Shown piece after piece: positions 1 to 5,291 of a DNA stretch of 5,291 nucleotides. The notes under the pieces were generated by a model. It was given only the letters and a program-made list of their open reading frames with translations, did not search any database and was not told where the DNA came from. The DNA lies in NCBI GenBank assembly GCA_003694425.1, contig RFJX01000211.1, positions 1 through 5,291 on the forward strand, read 5' to 3'. Within the stretch, counting starts at the first letter, position 1. Each line of letters starts with the position of its first letter. This DNA is from Gammaproteobacteria bacterium (GTDB lineage Bacteria; Pseudomonadota; Gammaproteobacteria; J113). The position numbers were made by a program, and so were the translations under genes.

Positions 1-453
1 CCGCTGCTCGTCGGCAAGGCGCTGGCCGGCGAGCCCATGCCGATCTACGGCACCGGCGAGAACGTGCGTGACTGGCTCTACGTCGGCGATCACGTCCAGG
101 CCCTGGTGCGGGTGCTCGAGGCCGGAGAGGTCGGGGCCTGCTACAACATCGGCGGCGGCCACGAGAGCAGCAACCTGGAGCTGGCGCGCCTGCTGTGCGC
201 GGAACTGGACCGGCTGCACCCGGAAGGGGCGCCGCACGAGCGGCTGATCACTTTCGTCGAGGACCGGCCCGGCCACGACTTCCGCTATGCCATCGACTCC
301 TCCCGCATCGCGGACCGGCTCGGCTGGCGGGCGCAGATGCCCTTCAGCGAAGGACTGCGGCGGACGATACAGTGGTATCTGGAGAACCGGGAGTGGATGG
401 AGAAGGTGACCGAACAGAGCGATGCCGGCCAGCGCCTGGGGCTGGCGAGATGA
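1..453 (+). CDS. rfbB: dTDP-glucose 4,6-dehydratase, C-terminal part (5' end outside window)
   Basis: This enzyme converts dTDP-glucose to dTDP-4-keto-6-deoxyglucose in the cytoplasm, the branch point for dTDP-rhamnose and dTDP-amino sugars. The frame is open from base 1, and 150 residues are visible of a family that is usually about 340-360 long. The NAD-binding Rossmann half and the catalytic YxxxK lie outside the window. Family hallmarks are in order: PIYGTGENVRDWLYVGDH (sugar-nucleotide binding; compare YGKGDQIRDWLYVEDH in known RfbB), then CYNIGGGHESSNLE, then DRPGHDFRYAID, then LGW and IQWYLENREW near the C-terminus. The ATG at 37 is an internal methionine, not the start. The stop overlaps the rfbA start in an ATGA junction. 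A general NDP-sugar epimerase is a less likely reading, because the RDWLYV, DRPGHD and WYL motifs together are specific to this family. The gene is intact as far as can be seen. Confidence 0.95.
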   Translation, partial: PLLVGKALAGEPMPIYGTGENVRDWLYVGDHVQALVRVLEAGEVGACYNIGGGHESSNLELARLLCAELDRLHPEGAPHERLITFVEDRPGHDFRYAIDSSRIADRLGWRAQMPFSEGLRRTIQWYLENREWMEKVTEQSDAGQRLGLAR

Positions 454-1184
454 AGGGGGTGATCCTGGCCGGCGGCCTGGGCACCCGCCTCTATCCCCTG
501 ACCCGGGCCACCAACAAGCACCTGCTTCCGGTGGGCACCGAGCCGATGATCTACCACGCCATCCGCCAGCTCACCGGCGCCGGGATGGGGGAGATCCTGG
601 TGGTGACCAGCACCGCCCACATGGGCGACGTGGTGCGCTGCCTGGGCAGCGGCAAGGAGTTCGGGTGCAGCCTGAGCTACAAGGTGCAGGAGGAGGCGCT
701 CGGGATCGCCCACGCCCTCGCCCTGACCGAGGACTTCGTGCGCGGCGATCCGGTCTGCGTCATCCTCGGCGACAACATCTTCGAGTACTCCATCCGCCCC
801 TACGCCGATGCCTTCCTGCGCCAGGGCCGCGGGGCCCACGTCCTGCTCAAGGAGGTGGGGGACCCGGAGCGCTACGGCGTGGCGGCCCTGGACGAGCACC
901 AGGTGATCGAGATCGAGGAGAAGCCGAGCAGCCCCAAATCCCCCTATGCCGTGGTGGGGCTCTACTTCTTCGACGACCAGGTGTTCGACATCATCCGCGG
1001 GATCGAACCCTCCGCGCGGGGCGAGTACGAGATCACCGCGGTCAACAACGCCTACATCGGGCGCGGCCAGCTCGGCTACAGCATCTGCAAGGGGCGCTGG
1101 ACCGACGCCGGCACCTTCGAGTCGCTGTTCGAGGCCAGCCGCATCCTGCTGGAGAACGGCAACCGCATCCTGGAGCACCCGTGA
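450..1184 (+). CDS. rfbA: glucose-1-phosphate thymidylyltransferase, short form
   Basis: This enzyme makes dTDP-glucose from dTTP and glucose-1-phosphate, the substrate for the upstream RfbB. The 244-residue protein begins MKGVILAGGLGTRLYPLT, the nucleotide-binding signature. It also has NKHLLPV (residues 22-28), LGDN with probable metal ligand Asp108, EEKP around 156-159, and RWTDAGTF with the second probable metal ligand Asp219. The frame stays open upstream to 195, but the ATG at 450 gives the family N-terminus exactly and forms an ATGA overlap with rfbB. Typical enterobacterial RmlA is about 290 residues. This protein ends shortly after the WTDAGT region and lacks the C-terminal helical extension. 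It resembles the roughly 245-residue forms I recall from Bacillus. Specificity for dTTP is inferred from the rfbB neighbour; another sugar-phosphate nucleotidyltransferase activity is possible. Confidence 0.9.
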   Translation: MKGVILAGGLGTRLYPLTRATNKHLLPVGTEPMIYHAIRQLTGAGMGEILVVTSTAHMGDVVRCLGSGKEFGCSLSYKVQEEALGIAHALALTEDFVRGDPVCVILGDNIFEYSIRPYADAFLRQGRGAHVLLKEVGDPERYGVAALDEHQVIEIEEKPSSPKSPYAVVGLYFFDDQVFDIIRGIEPSARGEYEITAVNNAYIGRGQLGYSICKGRWTDAGTFESLFEASRILLENGNRILEHP

Positions 1185-2344
1185 GCGGCGGGCGGGAGGA
1201 GTTCCTGGTCTTCGGCGCCCCGCAGATCGGCGAGGCGGAGATCGCGGAGGTGGTCGAGGTGCTGCGCTCGCGCTGGCTCGGGACCGGGCCGCGGGTGGCG
1301 CGCTTCGAGCGCGAATTCGCCCGCTACGAGGGGGTGGCGCCGGAGCGGGCGGCCGCGGTCAACTCCTGCACCGCCGCCCTGCACCTGTCGCTCCTGGCCT
1401 GCGACCTCTCGCCCGGCGACGAGGTGATCACCACCCCGCTGACCTTCTGCGCCACGGTCAACGCCATCATCCACGCCGGCGCCACGCCGGTGCTGGCCGA
1501 CGTCGATCCGGTCACCATGAACCTCGACCCGGCAGCGGTGGAGGCGGCCATCACCCCGCGCACCCGCGCCCTCGTCCCGGTCCACTTCGCCGGCCGCCCC
1601 TGCGACATGGAGGCCCTGACGACGATCGCCCGCAGGCACGGACTGAAGCTGGTGGAGGACTGCGCCCACGCCATCGAGACCCGCTGGCGGGGTCAGGCGG
1701 CCGGCACCTTCGGCGATTTCGGCTGCTTCAGCTTCTACGTCACCAAGAACCTGGTGACCGGCGAGGGGGGGATGGTGCTGGGCCGGGACCCGGAGGCGAT
1801 GGACCGGATCCGGCGCCTGGCCCTGCACGGCATGAGCCAGGACGCATGGAAGCGCTTCTCCGACGAGGGCTACCGCCACTACCAGGTGGTGGAATGCGGC
1901 TACAAGTACAACCTGACCGACCTGGCCGCCGCCATCGGCCTGCACCAGCTCGAAAGGCTCGAGGCCAACTGGGAGCGGCGGCGGGAAATCTGGCGGCGTT
2001 ACCAGGAGGCCTTCGGCGATCTCCCCCTGGTTCTGCCGGCGGAGCCGGAGCCGGACACCCGGCACGCCTTCCACCTCTACACCGTGCTGGTCGATCCGGA
2101 GCGTTGCGGGATGACCCGTGACGCCTTCCTCGGCGCCCTGCACGAGCGGCGCATCGGCACCGGGGTGCACTACCTCAGCATCCCGGAGCACCCCTGCTAC
2201 CGGGAGCGCTTCGGCTGGCGACCGGAGGCCTGGCCGAACGCCCTGCGGATCGGGCGCCAGACCGCCAGCCTGCCGCTCTCGGCGGCGCTGGGCGACGCCG
2301 ATGTGGCGGATGTCATCCACGCCGTGCGCACGGTGCTCGGCTGA
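1181..2344 (+). CDS. DegT/DnrJ/EryC1/StrS-family sugar aminotransferase
   Basis: This is a PLP-dependent aminotransferase (387 residues, normal length) that probably adds an amino group, usually from glutamate, to a dTDP-keto-deoxysugar. The N-terminus reads FGAPQIGEAEI and WLGTGPRVARFE, a standard opening for the family. NSCTAALHLSL (61-71) fits the PLP-phosphate region, VEDCAHAIE places Asp160 at the pyridine nitrogen, and SFYVTKNLVTGEGGM places the catalytic Schiff-base lysine at Lys189. GVHYLSIPEHPCY (328-340) and SLPLS near the C-terminus complete the fold. The GTG at 1181 is chosen as start: it gives the family N-terminus, has GGAG at 1172-1175 five bases upstream, and overlaps the rfbA stop as GTGA. 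With rfbB and rfbA beside it, a dTDP-keto-6-deoxyhexose is the likely substrate. The 3-amino (FdtB/QdtB-like) and 4-amino (RffA/VioA-like) alternatives cannot be separated here. No sugar 3,4-ketoisomerase is visible. Confidence 0.92.
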   Translation: MSGGREEFLVFGAPQIGEAEIAEVVEVLRSRWLGTGPRVARFEREFARYEGVAPERAAAVNSCTAALHLSLLACDLSPGDEVITTPLTFCATVNAIIHAGATPVLADVDPVTMNLDPAAVEAAITPRTRALVPVHFAGRPCDMEALTTIARRHGLKLVEDCAHAIETRWRGQAAGTFGDFGCFSFYVTKNLVTGEGGMVLGRDPEAMDRIRRLALHGMSQDAWKRFSDEGYRHYQVVECGYKYNLTDLAAAIGLHQLERLEANWERRREIWRRYQEAFGDLPLVLPAEPEPDTRHAFHLYTVLVDPERCGMTRDAFLGALHERRIGTGVHYLSIPEHPCYRERFGWRPEAWPNALRIGRQTASLPLSAALGDADVADVIHAVRTVLG

Positions 2345-2350
2345 GCCGGC

Positions 2351-3286
2351 ATGCGCGGGAGCCGGCTCCGTTCCCTGGCCTACGGATTCAATCGCCTGCT
2401 CCAGCCCCTGGACGCGCTTTTCCTGCGCAGGGGCGAGGCGCCACCGCCGCTGTTCATCCTCGGCCCGCCCAGGTCGGGCACGACCCTCCTGTACCAGGTC
2501 GTCACCCATGGCCTGGAAGTGGGGTATCCCGGCCGCCCCTTCGAATACCTCCACGGCATGCCGAATCTGCTCTGCCGCCTGTTCCCGCGCTCCATGCGCG
2601 ACCCCGAACCCTGCTTCCGTTCCGAATATGGCTCGATTCCGGGCCGGCGGGCCCCGACCGAACATCCGGGCCTCTGGTACCGCTGGTTCCCCGAAGACCC
2701 CGAGCAAGGGCATTTCGTCCCTCCCGACGGGGTGGACCCTTCGACCCTCAGCGCCATCTCCGCCCAGCTCGCCAGCATGTCGCTGATCCTGGGCCTGCCG
2801 ATGGTGTTCAAGAACGTCTATCTGGACATGGTCGCCGGGGTCCTGGCGAGGCTCGATCCGCCTCCCCGCTTCCTGCGCATCCACCGGGATCGGGTGGAGG
2901 TCGCCGAATCACTGCTGCGGGCCAGGCGCCGGCAGGCGTCGCCGGGCCGGTGGTGGTCGGTCAGGCCACCCGGTTACCGGCAATGGCTCGGGCGGCCGCC
3001 GTGGCAGCAGGTGACCTGGCAGGCGTACATGACCGAGGAGCTCCTGGACCGGCAGCTCGGCCCCTGCGCGGATCGCTGCATGGAGGTCAGCTATGACGAC
3101 CTCTGCCGGGACCCCCGCGGGCTCCTGGATCAGGTTGCCGGCTGGCTGGCCGCGGACGGATACCGGAGGCGCGACACCGCGGGACTTCCCGCCCGGTTTC
3201 CCCGCGCCCGGCACGAGCCGGAGCCGGAACGGCCGCAGATCGAGGCCCTGCTCGAGGAGCTGGCCGGGAACGGAGGCACGGGGTGA
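2351..3286 (+). CDS. PAPS-dependent sulfotransferase family protein
   Basis: This is a probable cytoplasmic enzyme that transfers sulfate from PAPS to a hydroxyl or amino group, here most likely on a sugar or glycolipid. In the 311-residue protein, LFILGPPRSGTTLLYQV (34-50) is the 5'-phosphosulfate-binding loop. FKN with Lys154 lies in the middle, RFLRIHRDRVEVAESLL (173-189) gives the 3'-phosphate-binding Arg179 and Ser187, and MEVSYDDLCRDPRGLLDQV (244-262) matches the conserved Y-x-D-L-x-x-D-P segment. The central region (about 60-150) carries no motif I recognise and would determine the acceptor. The start is the first ATG after the aminotransferase stop, six bases away and in the same frame. 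No clear Shine-Dalgarno precedes it, so translation may depend on coupling to the upstream gene. The family assignment is strong; the acceptor is unknown. No PAPS-synthesis genes are in the window. Confidence 0.88.
   Translation: MRGSRLRSLAYGFNRLLQPLDALFLRRGEAPPPLFILGPPRSGTTLLYQVVTHGLEVGYPGRPFEYLHGMPNLLCRLFPRSMRDPEPCFRSEYGSIPGRRAPTEHPGLWYRWFPEDPEQGHFVPPDGVDPSTLSAISAQLASMSLILGLPMVFKNVYLDMVAGVLARLDPPPRFLRIHRDRVEVAESLLRARRRQASPGRWWSVRPPGYRQWLGRPPWQQVTWQAYMTEELLDRQLGPCADRCMEVSYDDLCRDPRGLLDQVAGWLAADGYRRRDTAGLPARFPRARHEPEPERPQIEALLEELAGNGGTG
3272..3276 (+). promoter_or_regulatory. Shine-Dalgarno GGAGG for the flippase-like gene
   Basis: GGAGG lies inside the last codons of the sulfotransferase gene. 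It is six bases from a GTG at 3283 and nine bases from an ATG at 3286, which are adjacent codons in one frame. Either could serve as start. I prefer the ATG, because it is the stronger codon and forms the TGATG stop-start junction. Confidence 0.65.
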
Positions 3287-4128
3287 TGGACCGCGCCGCC
3301 CTCGCCCGGCTGCGCCTGTATGCCGGCTACCTGCTGTTTGCCGGAACCGTGATCTGGGGAGTGTGGCACGCCCCGCCGGAGCTCTGGGCGCTGGATCTGC
3401 CCTGGCTGCTGCTGGCCGCCGCCATGGCCCTGCTGGTGTTCCTGCTCCAGGCGTTGCACGTCGCCCTCTTTCTCCGCTATCACCGCTTGCCGCCGGACTG
3501 GCCCTGCATTGCCCTGTTCACGGCCCGCAAGGGGCTGCTCAACACCATCCTGCCGGCGAAGAGCGGGACCCTGGTCCTGCTCAGGACGCTGACCAGGCGC
3601 TATCCCGAACTGCGCTGGCACGACTATCTGCGGTACATGCTGCTGGGCGTGGTCGTCTCCCTGATGGTGAGTCTCCTGGCCGCCCTCGGACTGGTCCTCG
3701 ACCCGCTCCCCTTCACCCTCGCCTGCCTGTTCGTCACCGCGGTCCTGGTCCTTCTCTCGCGGCTGGAAACCGCCTATCTGGGCTGTCTCCCGGCGCTGGC
3801 GCTGATCGCCACCGGGCTCTATCTGGTCATCCTCTGCTCGATCTGGGCCGTGCTGCGGGGGCTGGGCCATGCGCTGGACTTCCCGCAGGCGAGCCAGCTC
3901 GGAATCACCCTCAACACGCTGGCCCAGATCTCCATTACGCCGGGCAATCTGGGGGCAAGGGAGCTGCTGCTCGGCCTGGTGGGCAGGGGACTCGAACTGC
4001 CCGTCTCTGTGGGGATCCTCGCCGGCGCCATCTTCTTCACCATCCGGGTCCTGGTCTTCGGCCTGCTCCTGGCCGCGACCGAGTGGCTCGTCAGCCGGAG
4101 CGGAAGCGGTCGTACAGGGCCTGGCTGA
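3286..4128 (+). CDS. lysylphosphatidylglycerol-synthase TM / flippase-like integral membrane protein
   Basis: This 280-residue inner-membrane protein has about seven hydrophobic segments, roughly at 11-27, 40-63, 116-138, 141-159, 165-190, 207-232 and 238-268. Two conserved-looking membrane motifs stand out: LLNTILPAKSGTL (84-96), like the N-x-x-L-P-A-(K/R)-x-G segment of the family, and SITPGNLGARELLLG (216-230), like the P-G-x-L-G-x-x-E segment. These match the TM domain found in MprF and in many standalone polysaccharide-cluster proteins annotated as flippase-like or UPF0104. No soluble MprF-type aminoacyltransferase domain is present. The role is inferred: moving or helping modify a lipid-linked glycan intermediate. 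The start overlaps the sulfotransferase stop by one base (TGATG). A GTG one codon earlier (3283) is an alternative start. The 3' end overlaps the convergent FemAB-like gene by 38 bases. The family assignment is good; a transport function is unproven. Confidence 0.82.
   Translation: MDRAALARLRLYAGYLLFAGTVIWGVWHAPPELWALDLPWLLLAAAMALLVFLLQALHVALFLRYHRLPPDWPCIALFTARKGLLNTILPAKSGTLVLLRTLTRRYPELRWHDYLRYMLLGVVVSLMVSLLAALGLVLDPLPFTLACLFVTAVLVLLSRLETAYLGCLPALALIATGLYLVILCSIWAVLRGLGHALDFPQASQLGITLNTLAQISITPGNLGARELLLGLVGRGLELPVSVGILAGAIFFTIRVLVFGLLLAATEWLVSRSGSGRTGPG
4091..4128. other. 38-base convergent 3' overlap of the flippase-like and FemAB-like genes
   Basis: The plus-strand gene ends with TGA at 4126-4128 and the minus-strand gene ends with TGA at 4093-4091. 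The last 12 or so codons of each are therefore encoded on opposite strands of the same DNA. There is no intergenic space for an ordinary terminator, and I saw no hairpin followed by a T-run on either strand nearby. Transcripts of the two arms must overlap unless termination occurs inside the coding sequence. Confidence 0.85.
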
Positions 4129-5032
4129 CCCTCAGCCCCTGCTTCCAGAAGCGGGACCGGGCGAGCTCATGGGTGCGGTGGGACCGGGTGACCCCGCCCC
4201 ATCGCTCCTTGTACCGGACCAGGGAGGGCTGATCCGGAGGTGAGGACATGAAATTGAATGTCGCATGACCCTCCTCCCTCGCCCAGCGGATGGCCTCGGC
4301 GAAGAGGCGGGTCGGTCCCTGACTGGCGGCATGCTCGATCAGCATGCCGCCATGGAGGTAGAAGCAGGTATCGCCATGACCGGCCACCACGATGAACGCG
4401 GCCAGTTCCCCCCCGACCCAGGCACCGAGGCACCGAAGCCGCCGCTCCCGTCCGGCCAGCTCCAGCAGGGCGGAAAAATAGGCGGGCGGGTAACGGAGGC
4501 TCCCCCCGTGGCGGCCGATCGAGGCCCGGTACAGGGCGTAGACCAGCCCGCCGTGACCGCTTGAGAGCCGTTCCACCCGGCAGCCCCTGCGCGCGGAGAG
4601 GCGGATGTTGCGGCGCAGCCCGGAGGGAAGGCGCTCCTCGCTCCATGCCTGCAGATCGCAGATCGCCGTCTCCGGCGTTTCCGCCGCCTCCCAGTCCAGG
4701 GTCCAGTCGTCGCCGAATGCGCTGCACGGGATGCGCAGCAGATGGGGGGCCGGCCTTGCCTGCGCCATGAAGGAGGTGAGCAGCTGTCCGGGCTCTCCCC
4801 CTTCCAGCAGTCCGCCGACGGGATGAGCCAGATAGGCGATCCGGAACGGCCCCTTGCGGAACAGGTTGAACACGGCGGCCCCCGCATCCCCGACCGCATA
4901 GAGCGGGCGGCAGCCCAGCCCGGCGGTCAGGACCGCCTGCCAGCGTTCCGAATGGAGCAGGAGGCCCCGTTCCTCGCAGCGCGCCTCCCACCAGGGAGGC
5001 GGCGTCTCACTCAGGGAGAGCGTCCCTTCCAT
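4091..5032 (-). CDS. FemAB-like GNAT acyltransferase (Acetyltransf_6 / BioF2-like)
   Basis: This is a predicted soluble protein of 313 residues with the double-GNAT layout of FemAB relatives. An N-terminal half (about 15-140) contains KGPFRIAYLAHPVGGLL and ends in LPSGLRRNIRLSARRG, a basic helix typical of the family. In the C-terminal half, ALYRASIGRHGGSLRYP (166-182) and PAYFSALLEL are followed by LGAWVGGELAAFIVV, the strand pair of the acyl-CoA or aminoacyl-tRNA fold. YLHGGM (225-230) and FNFMSSPPDQPSLVRYKERW (259-278) come next, the family's closing substrate-site segment ending in a (K/Y)-x-x-W-G motif. Family members add amino acids or acyl groups to glycans or peptides, and relatives are common in exopolysaccharide clusters. 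The donor and acceptor here are unknown. The start ATG directly follows the glycosyltransferase stop with no gap. The gene converges on the plus-strand operon. Confidence 0.82.
   Translation of the reverse strand: MEGTLSLSETPPPWWEARCEERGLLLHSERWQAVLTAGLGCRPLYAVGDAGAAVFNLFRKGPFRIAYLAHPVGGLLEGGEPGQLLTSFMAQARPAPHLLRIPCSAFGDDWTLDWEAAETPETAICDLQAWSEERLPSGLRRNIRLSARRGCRVERLSSGHGGLVYALYRASIGRHGGSLRYPPAYFSALLELAGRERRLRCLGAWVGGELAAFIVVAGHGDTCFYLHGGMLIEHAASQGPTRLFAEAIRWAREEGHATFNFMSSPPDQPSLVRYKERWGGVTRSHRTHELARSRFWKQGLRVSQALYDRFRSG
4324..4352. repeat. Perfect 12-bp inverted repeat with 5-base loop
   Basis: TGGCGGCATGCT at 4324-4335 is the exact reverse complement of AGCATGCCGCCA at 4341-4352, with CGATC as loop. 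It lies within the FemAB-like gene and encodes HGGMLIEHAAS on the minus strand. In RNA it would form a stable GC-rich hairpin from either strand. No T-run follows on either side, so it is not a typical intrinsic terminator. Each arm contains the palindrome GCATGC. Confidence 0.85.
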
Positions 5033-5291
5033 TCACCCCCCCTTCCGGAACAGGGTGTCGAGGAGGCGCGTCGAGACCCTCCCGAGGTCGAACTCGGCGC
5101 ACAGGGGGGCGAGCGCCTGCTGGAATCCGCGCGCCTCTGCCGCCAGCGCCGCGCGGATGGCCGCGGCGATGGCCTCGGCCGAGATCTGCCCGGCCAGCAC
5201 GCCGAAGCGGCCCTTCCGGTAGAGGCGTGGCAGGTCGCCGGCGGGTGTGGCGATGATCGGGCATCGTTGCTGCAATGCGTCGGAGAAGACG
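5033..5291 (-). CDS. Glycosyltransferase (group 1 / GT-B type), C-terminal end, N-terminus outside window
   Basis: Only the last 85 residues are visible. The frame is open to the window edge, so the gene continues beyond it. The visible part begins VFSDALQQRCPIIATPAGDL, which matches the C-terminal nucleotide-sugar-binding region of GT4-type retaining glycosyltransferases: a surface segment in which the protein is chosen as target, then P-x-I-A-T-x-x-G-D-L-P. Then come FGVLAGQISAEAIAAAI, a typical helix and linker that follows that region, and a final helix ending FDLGRVSTRLLDTLFRKGG. The usual E-x(7)-E motif is only partly covered. It would transfer a sugar from an NDP-sugar to a growing glycan on the cytoplasmic face. 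The sugar and acceptor are unknown. Its stop directly precedes the FemAB-like start with zero spacing and in the same frame, so the two are very likely cotranscribed. An apparent start at 5275 is an internal TTG leucine codon. Confidence 0.72.
   Translation of the reverse strand, partial: VFSDALQQRCPIIATPAGDLPRLYRKGRFGVLAGQISAEAIAAAIRAALAAEARGFQQALAPLCAEFDLGRVSTRLLDTLFRKGG
5036..5046 (-). promoter_or_regulatory. G-rich ribosome binding site for the FemAB-like gene
   Basis: On the minus strand, GGAAGGGGGGG is followed by TGA and then the ATG at 5032-5030. This purine-rich stretch is the 3' end of the glycosyltransferase gene. It gives a plausible Shine-Dalgarno (GGAAGG, about seven to eight bases from ATG) and supports the choice of ATG at 5032. 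It includes a run of seven G. Confidence 0.6.

Noticed and set aside
195..449. Upstream extension of the rfbA frame
   Set aside because: It lies within rfbB in another frame and encodes Arg/Pro-rich sequence. The family N-terminus begins exactly at 450.
285..1178. Minus-strand open frame opposite rfbB/rfbA (297 codons)
   Set aside because: It is a shadow of two clear genes, with low-complexity composition and no recognisable domain.
1765..1771. Run of seven G just after the catalytic lysine of the aminotransferase, with a similar run at 5036-5042
   Set aside because: Considered as phase-variation tracts, but seven bases is short. The first encodes the conserved GEGGM and the second is a ribosome binding site, so both are explained by other needs.
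2042..2056. GAGCCGGAGCCGGA-type sequence repeated near 3216-3230
   Set aside because: It is a short low-complexity Glu-Pro codon repeat in two unrelated genes. It is probably coincidence in GC-rich DNA.
1076..2884. Very long minus-strand open frame (602 codons)
   Set aside because: It lies opposite the well-supported aminotransferase and parts of rfbA and the sulfotransferase. The translation is rich in Gly, Ala, Arg, Gln and His with no family motif, as expected for an antisense frame in GC-rich DNA.
3093..4232. Plus-strand open frame of 379 codons across the sulfotransferase end and membrane gene
   Set aside because: Its Pro/Arg/Gly-rich translation has no motifs. The other frame gives a coherent membrane protein with family motifs and a good start.
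4422..4437. Tandem AGGCACCG repeat (two copies)
   Set aside because: It is only two short copies inside the FemAB-like coding sequence and is not a recognisable repeat element.
1..5291. Search for tRNA, rRNA, CRISPR, insertion sequences, attachment sites and promoters
   Set aside because: The window is almost wholly coding with gene overlaps. I saw no RNA-gene signature, spaced repeat array, transposase motif or convincing -35/-10 pair; promoters for both arms probably lie outside.

Overview
The window is a compact, high-GC bacterial locus for surface-polysaccharide or glycolipid biosynthesis. It is almost fully coding and has no mobile elements, RNA genes or CRISPR. GC-rich codon usage and the gene content suggest a proteobacterium, possibly a gammaproteobacterium. 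That placement is inference, because there is no phylogenetic marker in the window.

Left arm, plus strand (1-4128): five genes are packed head to tail. They are the C-terminal part of a dTDP-glucose 4,6-dehydratase (rfbB, cut by the window edge), a short-form glucose-1-phosphate thymidylyltransferase (rfbA), a PLP-dependent sugar aminotransferase of the DegT/DnrJ/EryC1/StrS family, a PAPS-type sulfotransferase, and a polytopic membrane protein of the lysylphosphatidylglycerol-synthase TM / flippase-like family. Junctions are ATGA, GTGA, a 6-base gap and TGATG, so this is very likely one translationally coupled operon.

Right arm, minus strand (5291-4091): the C-terminal end of a glycosyltransferase (cut by the window edge) is followed with no gap by a FemAB-like GNAT acyltransferase. 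This arm converges on the left arm, and the two final genes overlap by 38 bases at their 3' ends.

How they may work together: RfbA makes dTDP-glucose, RfbB converts it to dTDP-4-keto-6-deoxyglucose, and the aminotransferase would make a dTDP-activated amino-deoxy sugar. The sulfotransferase, FemAB-like protein and glycosyltransferase would assemble and decorate a glycan or glycolipid. The membrane protein may move or modify a lipid-linked intermediate. The first two steps are well supported. The identity of the amino sugar, the sulfate acceptor, the acyl donor and the final product cannot be read from this window. The least expected features are the sulfotransferase inside a dTDP-amino-sugar operon, the short RfbA, and a perfect 12-bp hairpin inside the FemAB-like gene.
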